DNA from: Spirochaetota bacterium
GTDB lineage: Bacteria > Spirochaetota > UBA4802 > JAFGJZ01
Reading direction: 5' to 3'
NCBI GenBank assembly: GCA_016934935.1
Contig: JAFGRW010000105.1
Span: 1 to 64,000, forward strand
DNA: 64,000 nucleotides
The notes beneath the pieces were generated by a model, which did no database searches, had not been told where the DNA came from, and was given only the letters and a program-made list of their open reading frames with translations. A program made the position numbers and the translations under genes. This document shows positions 46,587-54,264 of this stretch, one piece after another (within the stretch, counting starts at the first letter, position 1; every line of letters starts with the position of its first letter).

Positions 46587-47393
46587 CTAGCAGAGTTTGT
46601 CCCCCCATTTTAACTTTTGACGTAAAATTGAGTAATATCCACGAGAAGGCGCCTTAACCAGTTGTATATATTTATCCGAGAGTGTAACCTGAACCCTCTC
46701 TTTGCCTCCAAGGGCAAGGGAACATTGTCCATCAACCATGCTATGCAAGTCACTCTCTTCGCTTTCGGCATAAAGCTCTATAATATCACTTCCAGGAACA
46801 ACTATCGGGCGCGCATTCAAATTATGAGGCGCAATAGGAGTTATAACCACAGCATCAAGTCCCGGTTTGACAATTGGCCCGCCTGTAGAAAAGGAATAGG
46901 CTGTGGATCCCGTAGGAGTAGCTATTATCACACCGTCTGCCCTGTAAGTGTTTACATACTCCCCATTCGAAGTTACCACAATGCTGACCATCCTCGCGTG
47001 AAGTCCACACTTGGCTACAACAAAATCATTAAGAGCATAATAGCTTGAGCCAGCCGCCCTTATCTCGAGAAAACGTCTATTTTCTGTGCTATAGTTTTTT
47101 TCTACTATACTGCGAACTGCAAATCTGGCCTCATCAACCCTGACATCTGTTAAAAAACCCAAACTCCCCATATTAACTGCAAGAACCGGTTTAGGTTGTT
47201 CAATAATATATTTTGAAAAATTTAATAGTGTTCCATCACCGCCAATAACAACAAAAAAATCGGCATCCTCTATAGAATCAACAGTCGAAACCGACTCTTC
47301 AACAAGACACGATTCAAACTGCTGCCTGAAATTGACAGCCTGTTCCTTATGCGGATTGTGGTAAATGTATGTTTTTAAATTCCGCATCAGCAT
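46587..47393 (-). CDS. nadK: NAD kinase
   Basis: 268 residues; AGGA lies five bases before the ATG. It makes NADP from NAD. Motifs: VVIGGDGTLLNF (GGDGT), NMGSLGFLTDV, ALNDFVVAK (NE/ND site), YRADGVIIATPTGSTAYSFSTGGPIV, and the C-terminal PIAPHNLNARPIVVPGS. It is the first gene of a minus-strand group with the ETF-like pair, the TPR lipoprotein and dprA. A promoter at 47421-47449 fits, giving a leader of about 20 bases. Confidence 0.95.
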   Translation of the reverse strand: MLMRNLKTYIYHNPHKEQAVNFRQQFESCLVEESVSTVDSIEDADFFVVIGGDGTLLNFSKYIIEQPKPVLAVNMGSLGFLTDVRVDEARFAVRSIVEKNYSTENRRFLEIRAAGSSYYALNDFVVAKCGLHARMVSIVVTSNGEYVNTYRADGVIIATPTGSTAYSFSTGGPIVKPGLDAVVITPIAPHNLNARPIVVPGSDIIELYAESEESDLHSMVDGQCSLALGGKERVQVTLSDKYIQLVKAPSRGYYSILRQKLKWGDKLC

Positions 47394-47740
47394 GAGGTTC
47401 CTGTTAAGCTGTTTTTATGAGACATAACATTTCCCTTTTTATATGTCAAAGGTTTTTTGAAACAGATTGCAAAAGATTACAAATGGATTTAAAACAAACA
47501 CAGAGACATATCATGAAAGGCTACCCGTTATTTCAAGAAGATAAATATTACAACTGAAATGTTTTCCGGATTAAAGATTTTTTTGCAACCCTATTGCAGC
47601 AGTAGATGTCCATACCATTGAATTGTGACTGTTAAATTTACAAACTGATAATACAGCTTTTACCGGCTCTGGTTATTTTTAATTTGATGAATCAAGCCAA
47701 TTTAATAACCTCAGCCGTTATCAGTTACCAGGAGATAATC
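47394..47740. other. 350-base divergent intergenic region
   Basis: Between nadK (minus) and a small plus-strand gene. Holds the nadK promoter, a third copy of the TTATGTCTCAT motif, and otherwise AT-rich sequence. The plus-strand frame of the next gene extends back to 47684, but without a ribosome binding site. Confidence 0.6.
47421..47449 (-). promoter_or_regulatory. Probable nadK promoter
   Basis: On the minus strand TTGACA (47444-47449), 17-base spacer, TATGTC (47421-47426). The -10 is part of the TTATGTCTCAT motif also found upstream of flgB. Confidence 0.45.
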
Positions 47741-48088
47741 ATGCAACCAGATACATTTAAAGCAATGATACAGAACCGTTATGCAAATCTTGAGAATATG
47801 GTCAAAGCATTATTGCGTCGTAGTTTTGAAACTTCGGTCACTGATAATCTTGAAAAGTATGGTCTCGAAGAAAAAAACGAAATAATAAGACTGTACAACG
47901 GGATGACAAGCGACCTGCAGAACAACCTGAAATCCATATACAACGATTTCATGCAAAAAATCGATAATGTAATACAAAACGCTGTAAAAACCTCTGAAAA
48001 CAACTACAAAATAGCCTGCTACTCGAATGATATTTTCTTCAACGATAACAGTTTTGGAGACACCGGGTCTTCGGAGCCAGAAGAATAG
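47741..48088 (+). CDS. Small helical protein, unknown
   Basis: 115 residues from ATG 47741, with AGGAGA five bases upstream. Mostly helical and charged: DTFKAMIQNRYANLENMVKALLRRSF, EEKNEIIRLYNGMTSDLQNNLKSIYNDFMQKIDNVIQNAVKT, then an acidic tail ending SSEPEE. No signal or membrane segment. The heptad-like spacing suggests a coiled-coil or helical bundle. No family recognised. A hairpin covers the stop codon. Confidence 0.65.
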   Translation: MQPDTFKAMIQNRYANLENMVKALLRRSFETSVTDNLEKYGLEEKNEIIRLYNGMTSDLQNNLKSIYNDFMQKIDNVIQNAVKTSENNYKIACYSNDIFFNDNSFGDTGSSEPEE

Positions 48089-48104
48089 GGAAATCTCCCT
48101 ATTC
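48083..48104 (+). terminator. Hairpin at the end of the 47741 gene
   Basis: A 9-bp stem (GAATAGGGA 48083-48091, TCCCTATTC 48096-48104) that includes the stop codon. There is no T-run after it on the plus strand, so termination is uncertain. Confidence 0.4.
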
Positions 48105-48125
48105 TCACTCATAAAAAAAAATAAT

Positions 48126-48152
48126 TTGACACTATTTCGACTGCTTTAATAA
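48126..48152 (+). promoter_or_regulatory. Possible promoter of ilvBH
   Basis: TTGACACTATTT (-35 at 48126-48131) with TAATAA at 48147-48152, a short 15-base spacer. The segment resembles the promoter at 8211 (TTGACACTAATT...GAC.GCTTTAAT) minus four bases, and also has an A-run upstream. A small hairpin (ACCC/GGGGT) lies near 48190-48207; no leader peptide rich in Leu/Val/Ile was found. Confidence 0.4.
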
Positions 48153-48269
48153 GTTTACCTTTCGTGTTATAAATGATTATTTGAAACATACCCTTACCGT
48201 ATGGGGTACCTGTTTATCTTGATAATTACCTGCTTATTGTTAAAAACTACTTAAATGAGGGATAGCTGC

Positions 48270-49943
48270 ATGAAAGGTGCGCGCCAGGTCGTAGAAAGTC
48301 TGATCAAAGAGAATGTGGAGATTATGTTCGGATACCCGGGGGGGGTTCTGATACCTATTTTTCATGAACTTCATGACAGTCCGATAAACTTCATACTGAC
48401 ACGTCACGAACAGGGAGCAATACACGCTGCTGACGGTTACGCAAGAGCTACAGGCAAACCGGGAGTATGCATAGCAACATCCGGACCAGGTGCAACTAAC
48501 CTTATAACAGGGCTGGCAAATGCTCATATGGATTCTATTCCACTCGTTGTAATAACCGGTCAGGTTTCCACAGACATGATAGGAAACGACGCTTTCCAGG
48601 AAGCCGATGTTACAGGAATTACACGCCCCGTCACAAAACACAACTACCTTGTACAGGATATTCATGATCTTGCACGCATAATCAAGGAAGCATTCTATAT
48701 TGCGACCACAGGCCGTCCCGGCCCGGTACTGATCGATATACCTGTAAATATCTCTAATTCAGATTGCGAATATGACTACGATAAACCTGTGGACATCCGG
48801 GGATACAAACCTGTTTACGAAGGTCATCCGATGCAAATCAAAAAAGCCGCACAAATGATTAAAAAATCCAAACGCCCTGTGATTTATTCCGGCGGTGGAG
48901 TAATTCTTGGAGACGCTTCCAAAGAACTTACTGAATTTGCGCGCAAAACCGGAATACCTGTAACAACCACTCTTTTAGGTTTGGGAGCTTTTCCGGAAAC
49001 CGACGAGCTATCGCTTGAGATGCTCGGAATGCACGGCACATATTACGCGAATCATACTGTAAATGAATCGGATCTTCTTATTGCCGTCGGAGCAAGATTT
49101 GACGATCGGGTAACCGGCAAAATATCAGATTTTATTCCAAATGCCAAGGTAATACATATAGACATAGATCCTGCTTCTGTTTCGAAAAATGTGGTTGTAG
49201 ATATCCCAATAGTTGGAGATTGCAAACATATTCTACAAGAACTTATAAATATCGTTGAGAAACCGGATATCGCTCCCTGGATTCAGGAAGTCAAACAGAT
49301 GAAAGCCACACATCCCCTCTACTATGATACTGAAAGCAAAAAGCTTAAACCGCAATACGTAGTAGAGCGTATCTATGAAATTACAAAGGGTGACGCGGTA
49401 ATCACTACCGAGGTTGGACAGAATCAGATGTGGGCAGCTCAGTTTTATAAATTCAGCAAACCTAGAACATTTATATCTTCCGGTGGTCTGGGTACTATGG
49501 GCTTCGGATTGCCGGCTGCCATAGGTGCGCAACTTGGAGTTCCTGATAAACGGGTCATAAACATTGCCGGTGATGGTTCCATTCAAATGAACATACAAGA
49601 GCTTATAGTTGCTGTTCAGCACAGACTGCCAATTGTTATAGCTATTCTTAATAATGGATTTTTAGGAATGGTACGTCAATGGCAGCAGCTATTCTACGAC
49701 AAAAGGTATTCACAAACCTGTATAAAGTGTGCTCCTGACTTTGTTAAACTGGCAGAAGCTTATGGCGCGTTAGGTATACGTGTAGATAAAAAAGATGATG
49801 TTGATGAAGCCATAGAGAAAGCCCTCTCTATAACGGATCGTCCTGTAATAATTGATTTTACCGTGGAAAAAGAGGAAAACGTTTATCCCTTTGTTCCTTC
49901 GGGTAAAACAGTAAAAGAAACAATTTTAAGGGAGCTTGCTTAA
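48270..49943 (+). CDS. ilvB: Acetolactate synthase, large subunit
   Basis: 557 residues from ATG 48270 (GAGGG nine bases upstream; ATG 48255 is less likely). It condenses two pyruvates, or pyruvate and 2-oxobutyrate, as the first step of branched-chain amino-acid synthesis, using ThDP, FAD and Mg. Visible: [56 protein letters not shown] with the catalytic Glu, the FAD domain [13 protein letters not shown], and the ThDP motif [32 protein letters not shown]. It overlaps ilvH by one base (TAATG). Confidence 0.96.
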   Translation: MKGARQVVESLIKENVEIMFGYPGGVLIPIFHELHDSPINFILTRHEQGAIHAADGYARATGKPGVCIATSGPGATNLITGLANAHMDSIPLVVITGQVSTDMIGNDAFQEADVTGITRPVTKHNYLVQDIHDLARIIKEAFYIATTGRPGPVLIDIPVNISNSDCEYDYDKPVDIRGYKPVYEGHPMQIKKAAQMIKKSKRPVIYSGGGVILGDASKELTEFARKTGIPVTTTLLGLGAFPETDELSLEMLGMHGTYYANHTVNESDLLIAVGARFDDRVTGKISDFIPNAKVIHIDIDPASVSKNVVVDIPIVGDCKHILQELINIVEKPDIAPWIQEVKQMKATHPLYYDTESKKLKPQYVVERIYEITKGDAVITTEVGQNQMWAAQFYKFSKPRTFISSGGLGTMGFGLPAAIGAQLGVPDKRVINIAGDGSIQMNIQELIVAVQHRLPIVIAILNNGFLGMVRQWQQLFYDKRYSQTCIKCAPDFVKLAEAYGALGIRVDKKDDVDEAIEKALSITDRPVIIDFTVEKEENVYPFVPSGKTVKETILRELA

Positions 49944-50425
49944 TGGAACAATATGTACTGTCGGTTAAAGTCGAAAACAGATCGGGTGTGCTGGCAAGAG
50001 TTGTTGGCCTTTTCTCGGCACGCGGTTACAATATAGATTCACTTTCCGTAAGTAAAACAGAAGATAGCGAAGTTTCGGTTATAACAATTGTCGTTCACGG
50101 TAACGACCGTGTAATTGAACAGGTAAAAAAACAGCTGAACAAACTGATCGATGTTATCAAGGTTTATGACCATACAAATATTCCCGCAGCTCAGCGCGAA
50201 ATCGCAATAGTAAAGATTCAGCTAACACCTGTGAAACGCGTTGAAGTTTTTCAGATCGCTCAGACATTTGGTGCCGAAATCATTGATATTTCTCAAAAGT
50301 CACTCTCTTTACAGGTTGTTGGTCACCCGACAAAAATAGAAAACTTTATAGATATCATCCGCAATTACGGAATCAAAGAGCTTATACGAAGCGGTCGTGT
50401 CTCTTTTGCTCGTGACCGCGCGTAA
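49943..50425 (+). CDS. ilvH: Acetolactate synthase, small (regulatory) subunit
   Basis: 160 residues, the usual size. The N-terminal ACT domain is clear: YVLSVKVENRSGVLARVVGLFSARGYNIDSLSVSKTEDSEVSVITIVV, followed by QVKKQLNKLIDVIKVYDHT and the C-terminal domain AQREIAIVKIQLTP. It carries valine feedback inhibition and stimulates the large subunit. The start codon overlaps the ilvB stop by one base. The next gene is a methyltransferase, not ilvC. Confidence 0.96.
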   Translation: MEQYVLSVKVENRSGVLARVVGLFSARGYNIDSLSVSKTEDSEVSVITIVVHGNDRVIEQVKKQLNKLIDVIKVYDHTNIPAAQREIAIVKIQLTPVKRVEVFQIAQTFGAEIIDISQKSLSLQVVGHPTKIENFIDIIRNYGIKELIRSGRVSFARDRA

Positions 50426-50431
50426 TATCAG

Positions 50432-51118
50432 ATGCCAATAGAAAGTATAACCGTAAACGAAAAACTTCTAGCTTATATAACTTCGGTTTCACTTCGTGAA
50501 AACCATTTTTTAGAGATGGTGCGTAAACGAACTGAGACTCATCCTTGTGCCAAAATGCTCATTACTCCTGAACAGGCTCAGTTTATGACAATGCTTATTA
50601 AACTAATAGGCGCAAAAAAATGTCTCGAAATCGGCGTCTTTACCGGTTATTCGACACTTGCAACTGCCTTGGGACTGCCGGAAGACGGCAAGATTATAGC
50701 TATTGACCGATCACGCGAGTGGACATCCCGGGCGCTTCGTCACTGGCAAGAAGCCGGAGTTGATGATAAGATAGAACTGCGTGTTGGAGAAGGAATGGTT
50801 CTTATTCCGGCGCTTATAGATGAAGGTCACACAAACACATTTGATTTTATTTTTATCGATGCGGATAAAAAAAATTACGAAAACTACTATCAGATGGCAG
50901 TAACACTGTGTAAACCGAACGGACTTATAATGGTCGACAATACTCTTTGGCGTGGTTCGGTAATACAAAAAGATACAGAAGACCTGTCAGCCAAACAACT
51001 AAAATCATTCAACAGGATGGTTTTTGAAGACAACAGGGTCGATATAACAGTTTTACCCATGGCAGACGGTATACATCTGATACGTAAAAAAGGAGAAGCC
51101 GATGAGCTGGATATATGA
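50432..51118 (+). CDS. O-methyltransferase (caffeoyl-CoA OMT-like)
   Basis: 228 residues. A class I SAM-dependent methyltransferase of the Methyltransf_3 family: ITPEQAQFMTMLIKLIGAKKCLEIGVFTGYSTLATALGLP (SAM loop), IIAIDRSREW, FDFIFIDADKKNYENYYQMAVTLCKPNGLIMVDNTLWRGSV with metal-binding Asp. The substrate of bacterial members is mostly unknown. It is six bases behind ilvH and overlaps the thioesterase gene by 17 bases, so it is in the ilv transcript; a pathway link is not obvious. Confidence 0.9.
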   Translation: MPIESITVNEKLLAYITSVSLRENHFLEMVRKRTETHPCAKMLITPEQAQFMTMLIKLIGAKKCLEIGVFTGYSTLATALGLPEDGKIIAIDRSREWTSRALRHWQEAGVDDKIELRVGEGMVLIPALIDEGHTNTFDFIFIDADKKNYENYYQMAVTLCKPNGLIMVDNTLWRGSVIQKDTEDLSAKQLKSFNRMVFEDNRVDITVLPMADGIHLIRKKGEADELDI

Positions 51119-51506
51119 AAAAAATTTCGAAGTCCGGGATTACGAATGCGACCTGCAGGGTATTGTAAATAATGCCGTATACCAAAACTATCTTGAACAT
51201 ACCCGTAATTCGTTTCTTAAAGAAAAAGGTCCGGATCTTAAGGCTCTTCACGATCAGGGAATTGATGCGGTTGTTGCCCGTATCGAAATAGATTACAAGT
51301 TTCCGTTAAGGGCATCTGACAATTTTTTCTGTCGTCTGGCTGTCAAACGAGACGGTGAACTCAAGCTTGTCTTTAACCAGGAAATTGTACTGAAAGACAG
51401 CCAAAAACTTTGCGCCAGAGCAAAAGTAGTTGTTGTTTGCCTGGAAAATGGAAAAGTGAGTATGCCGAAGGTCATTATAGATTCGTTTAGTGAATTTCTC
51501 GAATAA
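51102..51506 (+). CDS. Hotdog-fold thioesterase (YbgC/4HBT type)
   Basis: 134 residues. The 4HBT signature EVRDYECDLQGIVNNAVYQNYLEHTRNSFL carries the catalytic Asp (CDLQGIVNN, usual DxxGHVNN), followed by ARIEIDYKFPLRASDNFFCRLAV and FNQEIVLKD. It hydrolyses short acyl-CoA or acyl-ACP thioesters in the cytoplasm. GGAG inside the methyltransferase end serves as ribosome binding site; the 17-base overlap couples the two. Confidence 0.88.
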   Translation: MSWIYEKNFEVRDYECDLQGIVNNAVYQNYLEHTRNSFLKEKGPDLKALHDQGIDAVVARIEIDYKFPLRASDNFFCRLAVKRDGELKLVFNQEIVLKDSQKLCARAKVVVVCLENGKVSMPKVIIDSFSEFLE

Positions 51507-51520
51507 GTAATTATGAAATT

Positions 51521-52192
51521 CTAAAAGAGTGTCGGGTTTTCAGGCGATGAATAGGGCTGTATCAGACCAGGATGATTGTTTGAAACCTTATTGACTTCTG
51601 GAGATACCTCTACGGATTCGAGTTTAATATTCCTGCCAAGGTTCAATAAATTATTACTATTGATTTCACATTCAAGCCAGCTTTTCTCCTCATCTGGTCT
51701 CAAAATCAAGGGCATACGATCATGTAGCCTGCTGACTTCCTCATCAGCGGGTCGTGTAATTATCGTAAAACAGTATATACCCATATTATCTTCACCAGGT
51801 ATATAATCCCATAGCCCTGCCAGAGAAATTATTTCGTCTTTTGTTGTGAACAGAAATGGTCTTTTGTTGCGACCTTCACGCTTCCACTCATAAAATCCGC
51901 TTACAGGTATAATACAATGTTTTCTCCCAATCAAATTTTTAAACATTTTCTTTTGTTCCAGGGTCTCGGCACGGGCATTTATATTATTATAAGCCGGCCT
52001 ATTTTTCCCTGGTACAGAAAGTTCCAAGCCCCACCGATAAAATGATAACTTTTCTCTGTCTGCCGAAGATATAACAGGTAAAATCTGTGCGGGTGCGGCA
52101 TTATATGTGGGGTTAAAAAGCGAAGGTACGGATATACCGTACCGCTCTTCGATTACTTTTGAGGTATGAATAAAACAGAAACGTCCACACAT
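51521..52192 (-). CDS. SRAP-domain abasic site crosslinking protein (YedK/HMCES)
   Basis: 223 residues. After Met removal the invariant Cys is N-terminal (MCGRFCF). Other conserved parts: NPTYNAAPAQILPVI, FYRWGLELSVP, NNINARAETLEQKKMFKNLIGRKHCIIPVSGFYEWKR, and the late His in SRLHDRMPLIL. These proteins form a thiazolidine crosslink with abasic sites in single-stranded DNA, protecting them during replication. It ends 14 bases from the convergent thioesterase and lies 3 bases behind the next minus-strand gene. Confidence 0.95.
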   Translation of the reverse strand: MCGRFCFIHTSKVIEERYGISVPSLFNPTYNAAPAQILPVISSADREKLSFYRWGLELSVPGKNRPAYNNINARAETLEQKKMFKNLIGRKHCIIPVSGFYEWKREGRNKRPFLFTTKDEIISLAGLWDYIPGEDNMGIYCFTIITRPADEEVSRLHDRMPLILRPDEEKSWLECEINSNNLLNLGRNIKLESVEVSPEVNKVSNNHPGLIQPYSSPENPTLF

Positions 52193-52195
52193 CTA

Positions 52196-52720
52196 TCAGG
52201 AAACTTCCGCGTTTGCCCTGTTCTCCTCAAACCCTGCATACCAGAGTACTTCTTCAGGGGAGAACTTATCAACTATACCGATATTGCAATAATAGTCTTT
52301 CAAAATCTTTAGATGCAGAATCTCCTGTTCTTCTTCAGAATAGTTTTCAGTACTATTCAGAATAATTTCGTTACTGGTTTTTTCGACCCACTCAAAAAAA
52401 TCAGCACTGTGCTCACAAAATATCTGATATCCGCTCATAATATCAAACTTTATTGTATCAACCACTTTTCGTAACTCTTCATCCGAATAGCGTACAGCAT
52501 CAAATACAAGCTCACTCTGAAAGTAGTCACCCCATGTAATTACTTCCGGTTCCACGCCAAAACGGTCAAGTAAAGACGCCACGGTCTTTTCTCCAATATA
52601 TCCCTTGGTAGCGACGCGATCAACAAATTCCTTTAATTCGATAAGCATATTCACTTTATGCATATTTATGCGTCCCTGGTTTACAAAGGGTAAAACACTG
52701 TCACTTAATAGACGTTTCAT
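52196..52720 (-). CDS. Helical protein upstream of SRAP gene, unknown
   Basis: 174 residues with GGAG about 10 bases before the ATG. It is all-helical by composition (KVNMLIELKEFVDRVATKGYIGEKTVASLLDRFGVEPEVITWGDYF, YSEEEQEILHLKILKDYYCNIGIVDKFSPEEVLWYAGFEE). Acidic, cytoplasmic, no signal. No family recognised. It is three bases upstream of the SRAP gene and in the same transcript. Confidence 0.7.
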   Translation of the reverse strand: MKRLLSDSVLPFVNQGRINMHKVNMLIELKEFVDRVATKGYIGEKTVASLLDRFGVEPEVITWGDYFQSELVFDAVRYSDEELRKVVDTIKFDIMSGYQIFCEHSADFFEWVEKTSNEIILNSTENYSEEEQEILHLKILKDYYCNIGIVDKFSPEEVLWYAGFEENRANAEVS

Positions 52721-53043
52721 ATTATTTGCTCCGGTTCATAAAATATCAAAAACTAAAAATAAAAAAAATACATTGTTCTGGTTCGTCTTTTTATAAATAT
52801 CGGAGCTTTACCCTATTCCATTAGAAAATATTGCTTAAAGACAATTTTTATGACTTCTTTTTTTATTTTTTTGTAATCAAGGTCGATACTGTTAATGTAT
52901 GTATGTATTTTAATCAGCAATGTTCAATCAAACAATATAAAAATACCATTGACGTAATTGAGTGCAAAATAATATCAAGTACAAAGTAAGTTTCAATTTT
53001 TACTTATGAAACAAAATTCTGAATAAAAATTCACCGAGGACAA
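52721..53043. other. 323-base divergent intergenic region
   Basis: Very AT-rich, between divergent genes. A weak plus-strand promoter candidate is TTGACG near 52954 with TAATAT 15 bases on. No gene, hairpin or repeat stands out. Confidence 0.5.
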
Positions 53044-54264
53044 ATGGCTCAAGGGCACTTTAAAGTAGAGAACTACCACCCTAATTCGTTTATCATCGTT
53101 GAAGGCAAACAGAGCGCGGGAACCTTTTTCATAATTCTTAAGGGTCGCGTTAAAATCAACAATCAGAATCCTTCAATTGCCGACAGAAACAACAAAATTC
53201 TGGACCCAGGTGATTTTTTCGGTGTTATTTCATGTATGAGTACACATGCTCGTATAGAAACCGCAGTTTCACTTGAAATGGTATCTGTAATTGTGGTACG
53301 CAGGGAACAGTTTGGCGAGCTTATTCAACGTAACCCCGATATCGCCATGAAAATAATCCGCTTCTTTTCGCGTCAGTTACGCTTTTTTGATAACTCAATA
53401 ACAAAACTGACTCTTAAGGATCAGGCGGAGGAAAACCCGGAACACCTTTATCAAATAGGTGAATATTATCTGGTCAAAAGGGCTTTCAATCATGCAGCCT
53501 ATGCTTTTCAACGCTACCTGCAATACTGCCCAGCCGGTAAAAACTCTGAACGATCGCTACACCGTTTAAAACAGCTTAAAGCGCCTTTTAAAGCACCTGA
53601 ACCACCTCCGACCAAAGGGCTTACACGCACATATAAAGATAACACCATGATTTTTTGCGAGAACGAATTCGGTTTTGAACTGTTTATCATACAATCCGGA
53701 CAGGTAAAGATAACAAAGGTTGTTGATGAAGAGATACTTTTGGCCATGCTCAAACCCGGTGACGTATTTGGTGAAATGGCATTACTGGATAACAGGCCTC
53801 GAAGTGCGTCTGCTATAACTTTTGGTGATGTTGCCGTTATGGTAATCAATAAAGACAATTTCGAAACAATGGTAATATCACAACCGCAGCTTGCAACTCG
53901 ACTAATAGTGTTACTTAGCGAACGGATATGGACCGCGAAACGACAGCTTGAGAATCTTACCATCAATGACCAGATAGGAAGGGCTTATGACATTTTGCTC
54001 ATCCAGTTAGAAAAACAAAAGATTCAAATTCGCCCAAAGCAGCCGCACAACTTCCAATTTGGTGTCAATGAGCTTACAAACATGATTGGTGCCACAAAAA
54101 AACAGGCTGATGCCTTGATGGTTCAGCTTTTTGCGGAAAAGATAATTACCATTGACGAGGGCAAATTAATATGTAATGATATCTTCGAACTGGAAAAAAC
54201 TGCCCGTTTTTATCTCAAGAAATCAGCTCTGGAACGCAAACGTGAAGCCAATAAAAATTCTTAA
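53044..54264 (+). CDS. Regulator with two cyclic-nucleotide-binding domains and a Crp-type helix-turn-helix
   Basis: 406 residues with GAGG six bases before the ATG. The first cNMP domain (about 8-120: SFIIVEGKQSAGTFFIILKGRVKINN..LDPGDFFGVISCMS) lacks the FGE..LL...R.A phosphate cassette. A TPR-like helical linker follows (HLYQIGEYYLVKRAFNHAAYAFQRYLQYCP). The second cNMP domain (about 205-315) has a full cassette, PGDVFGEMALLDNRPRSASAI. The C-terminal 85 residues resemble a Crp winged helix (FGVNELTNMIGATKKQADALMVQLFAEKIITI). I infer a transcription factor sensing cAMP, cGMP or another ligand through the second domain. It overlaps the next gene by 23 bases. Confidence 0.85.
   Translation: MAQGHFKVENYHPNSFIIVEGKQSAGTFFIILKGRVKINNQNPSIADRNNKILDPGDFFGVISCMSTHARIETAVSLEMVSVIVVRREQFGELIQRNPDIAMKIIRFFSRQLRFFDNSITKLTLKDQAEENPEHLYQIGEYYLVKRAFNHAAYAFQRYLQYCPAGKNSERSLHRLKQLKAPFKAPEPPPTKGLTRTYKDNTMIFCENEFGFELFIIQSGQVKITKVVDEEILLAMLKPGDVFGEMALLDNRPRSASAITFGDVAVMVINKDNFETMVISQPQLATRLIVLLSERIWTAKRQLENLTINDQIGRAYDILLIQLEKQKIQIRPKQPHNFQFGVNELTNMIGATKKQADALMVQLFAEKIITIDEGKLICNDIFELEKTARFYLKKSALERKREANKNS

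Noticed and set aside
47515-47559. 14-codon frame upstream of the 47741 gene
   Set aside because: Too short and without a ribosome binding site.
48150-48269. Attenuator or leader peptide for ilvBH
   Set aside because: No short frame rich in Leu, Val or Ile and no T-run-ended hairpin was found.
54176-54241. ATG start of the AsmA-like gene at 54176
   Set aside because: The extra 22 residues are a shadow of the regulator gene; the membrane segment begins soon after GTG 54242.
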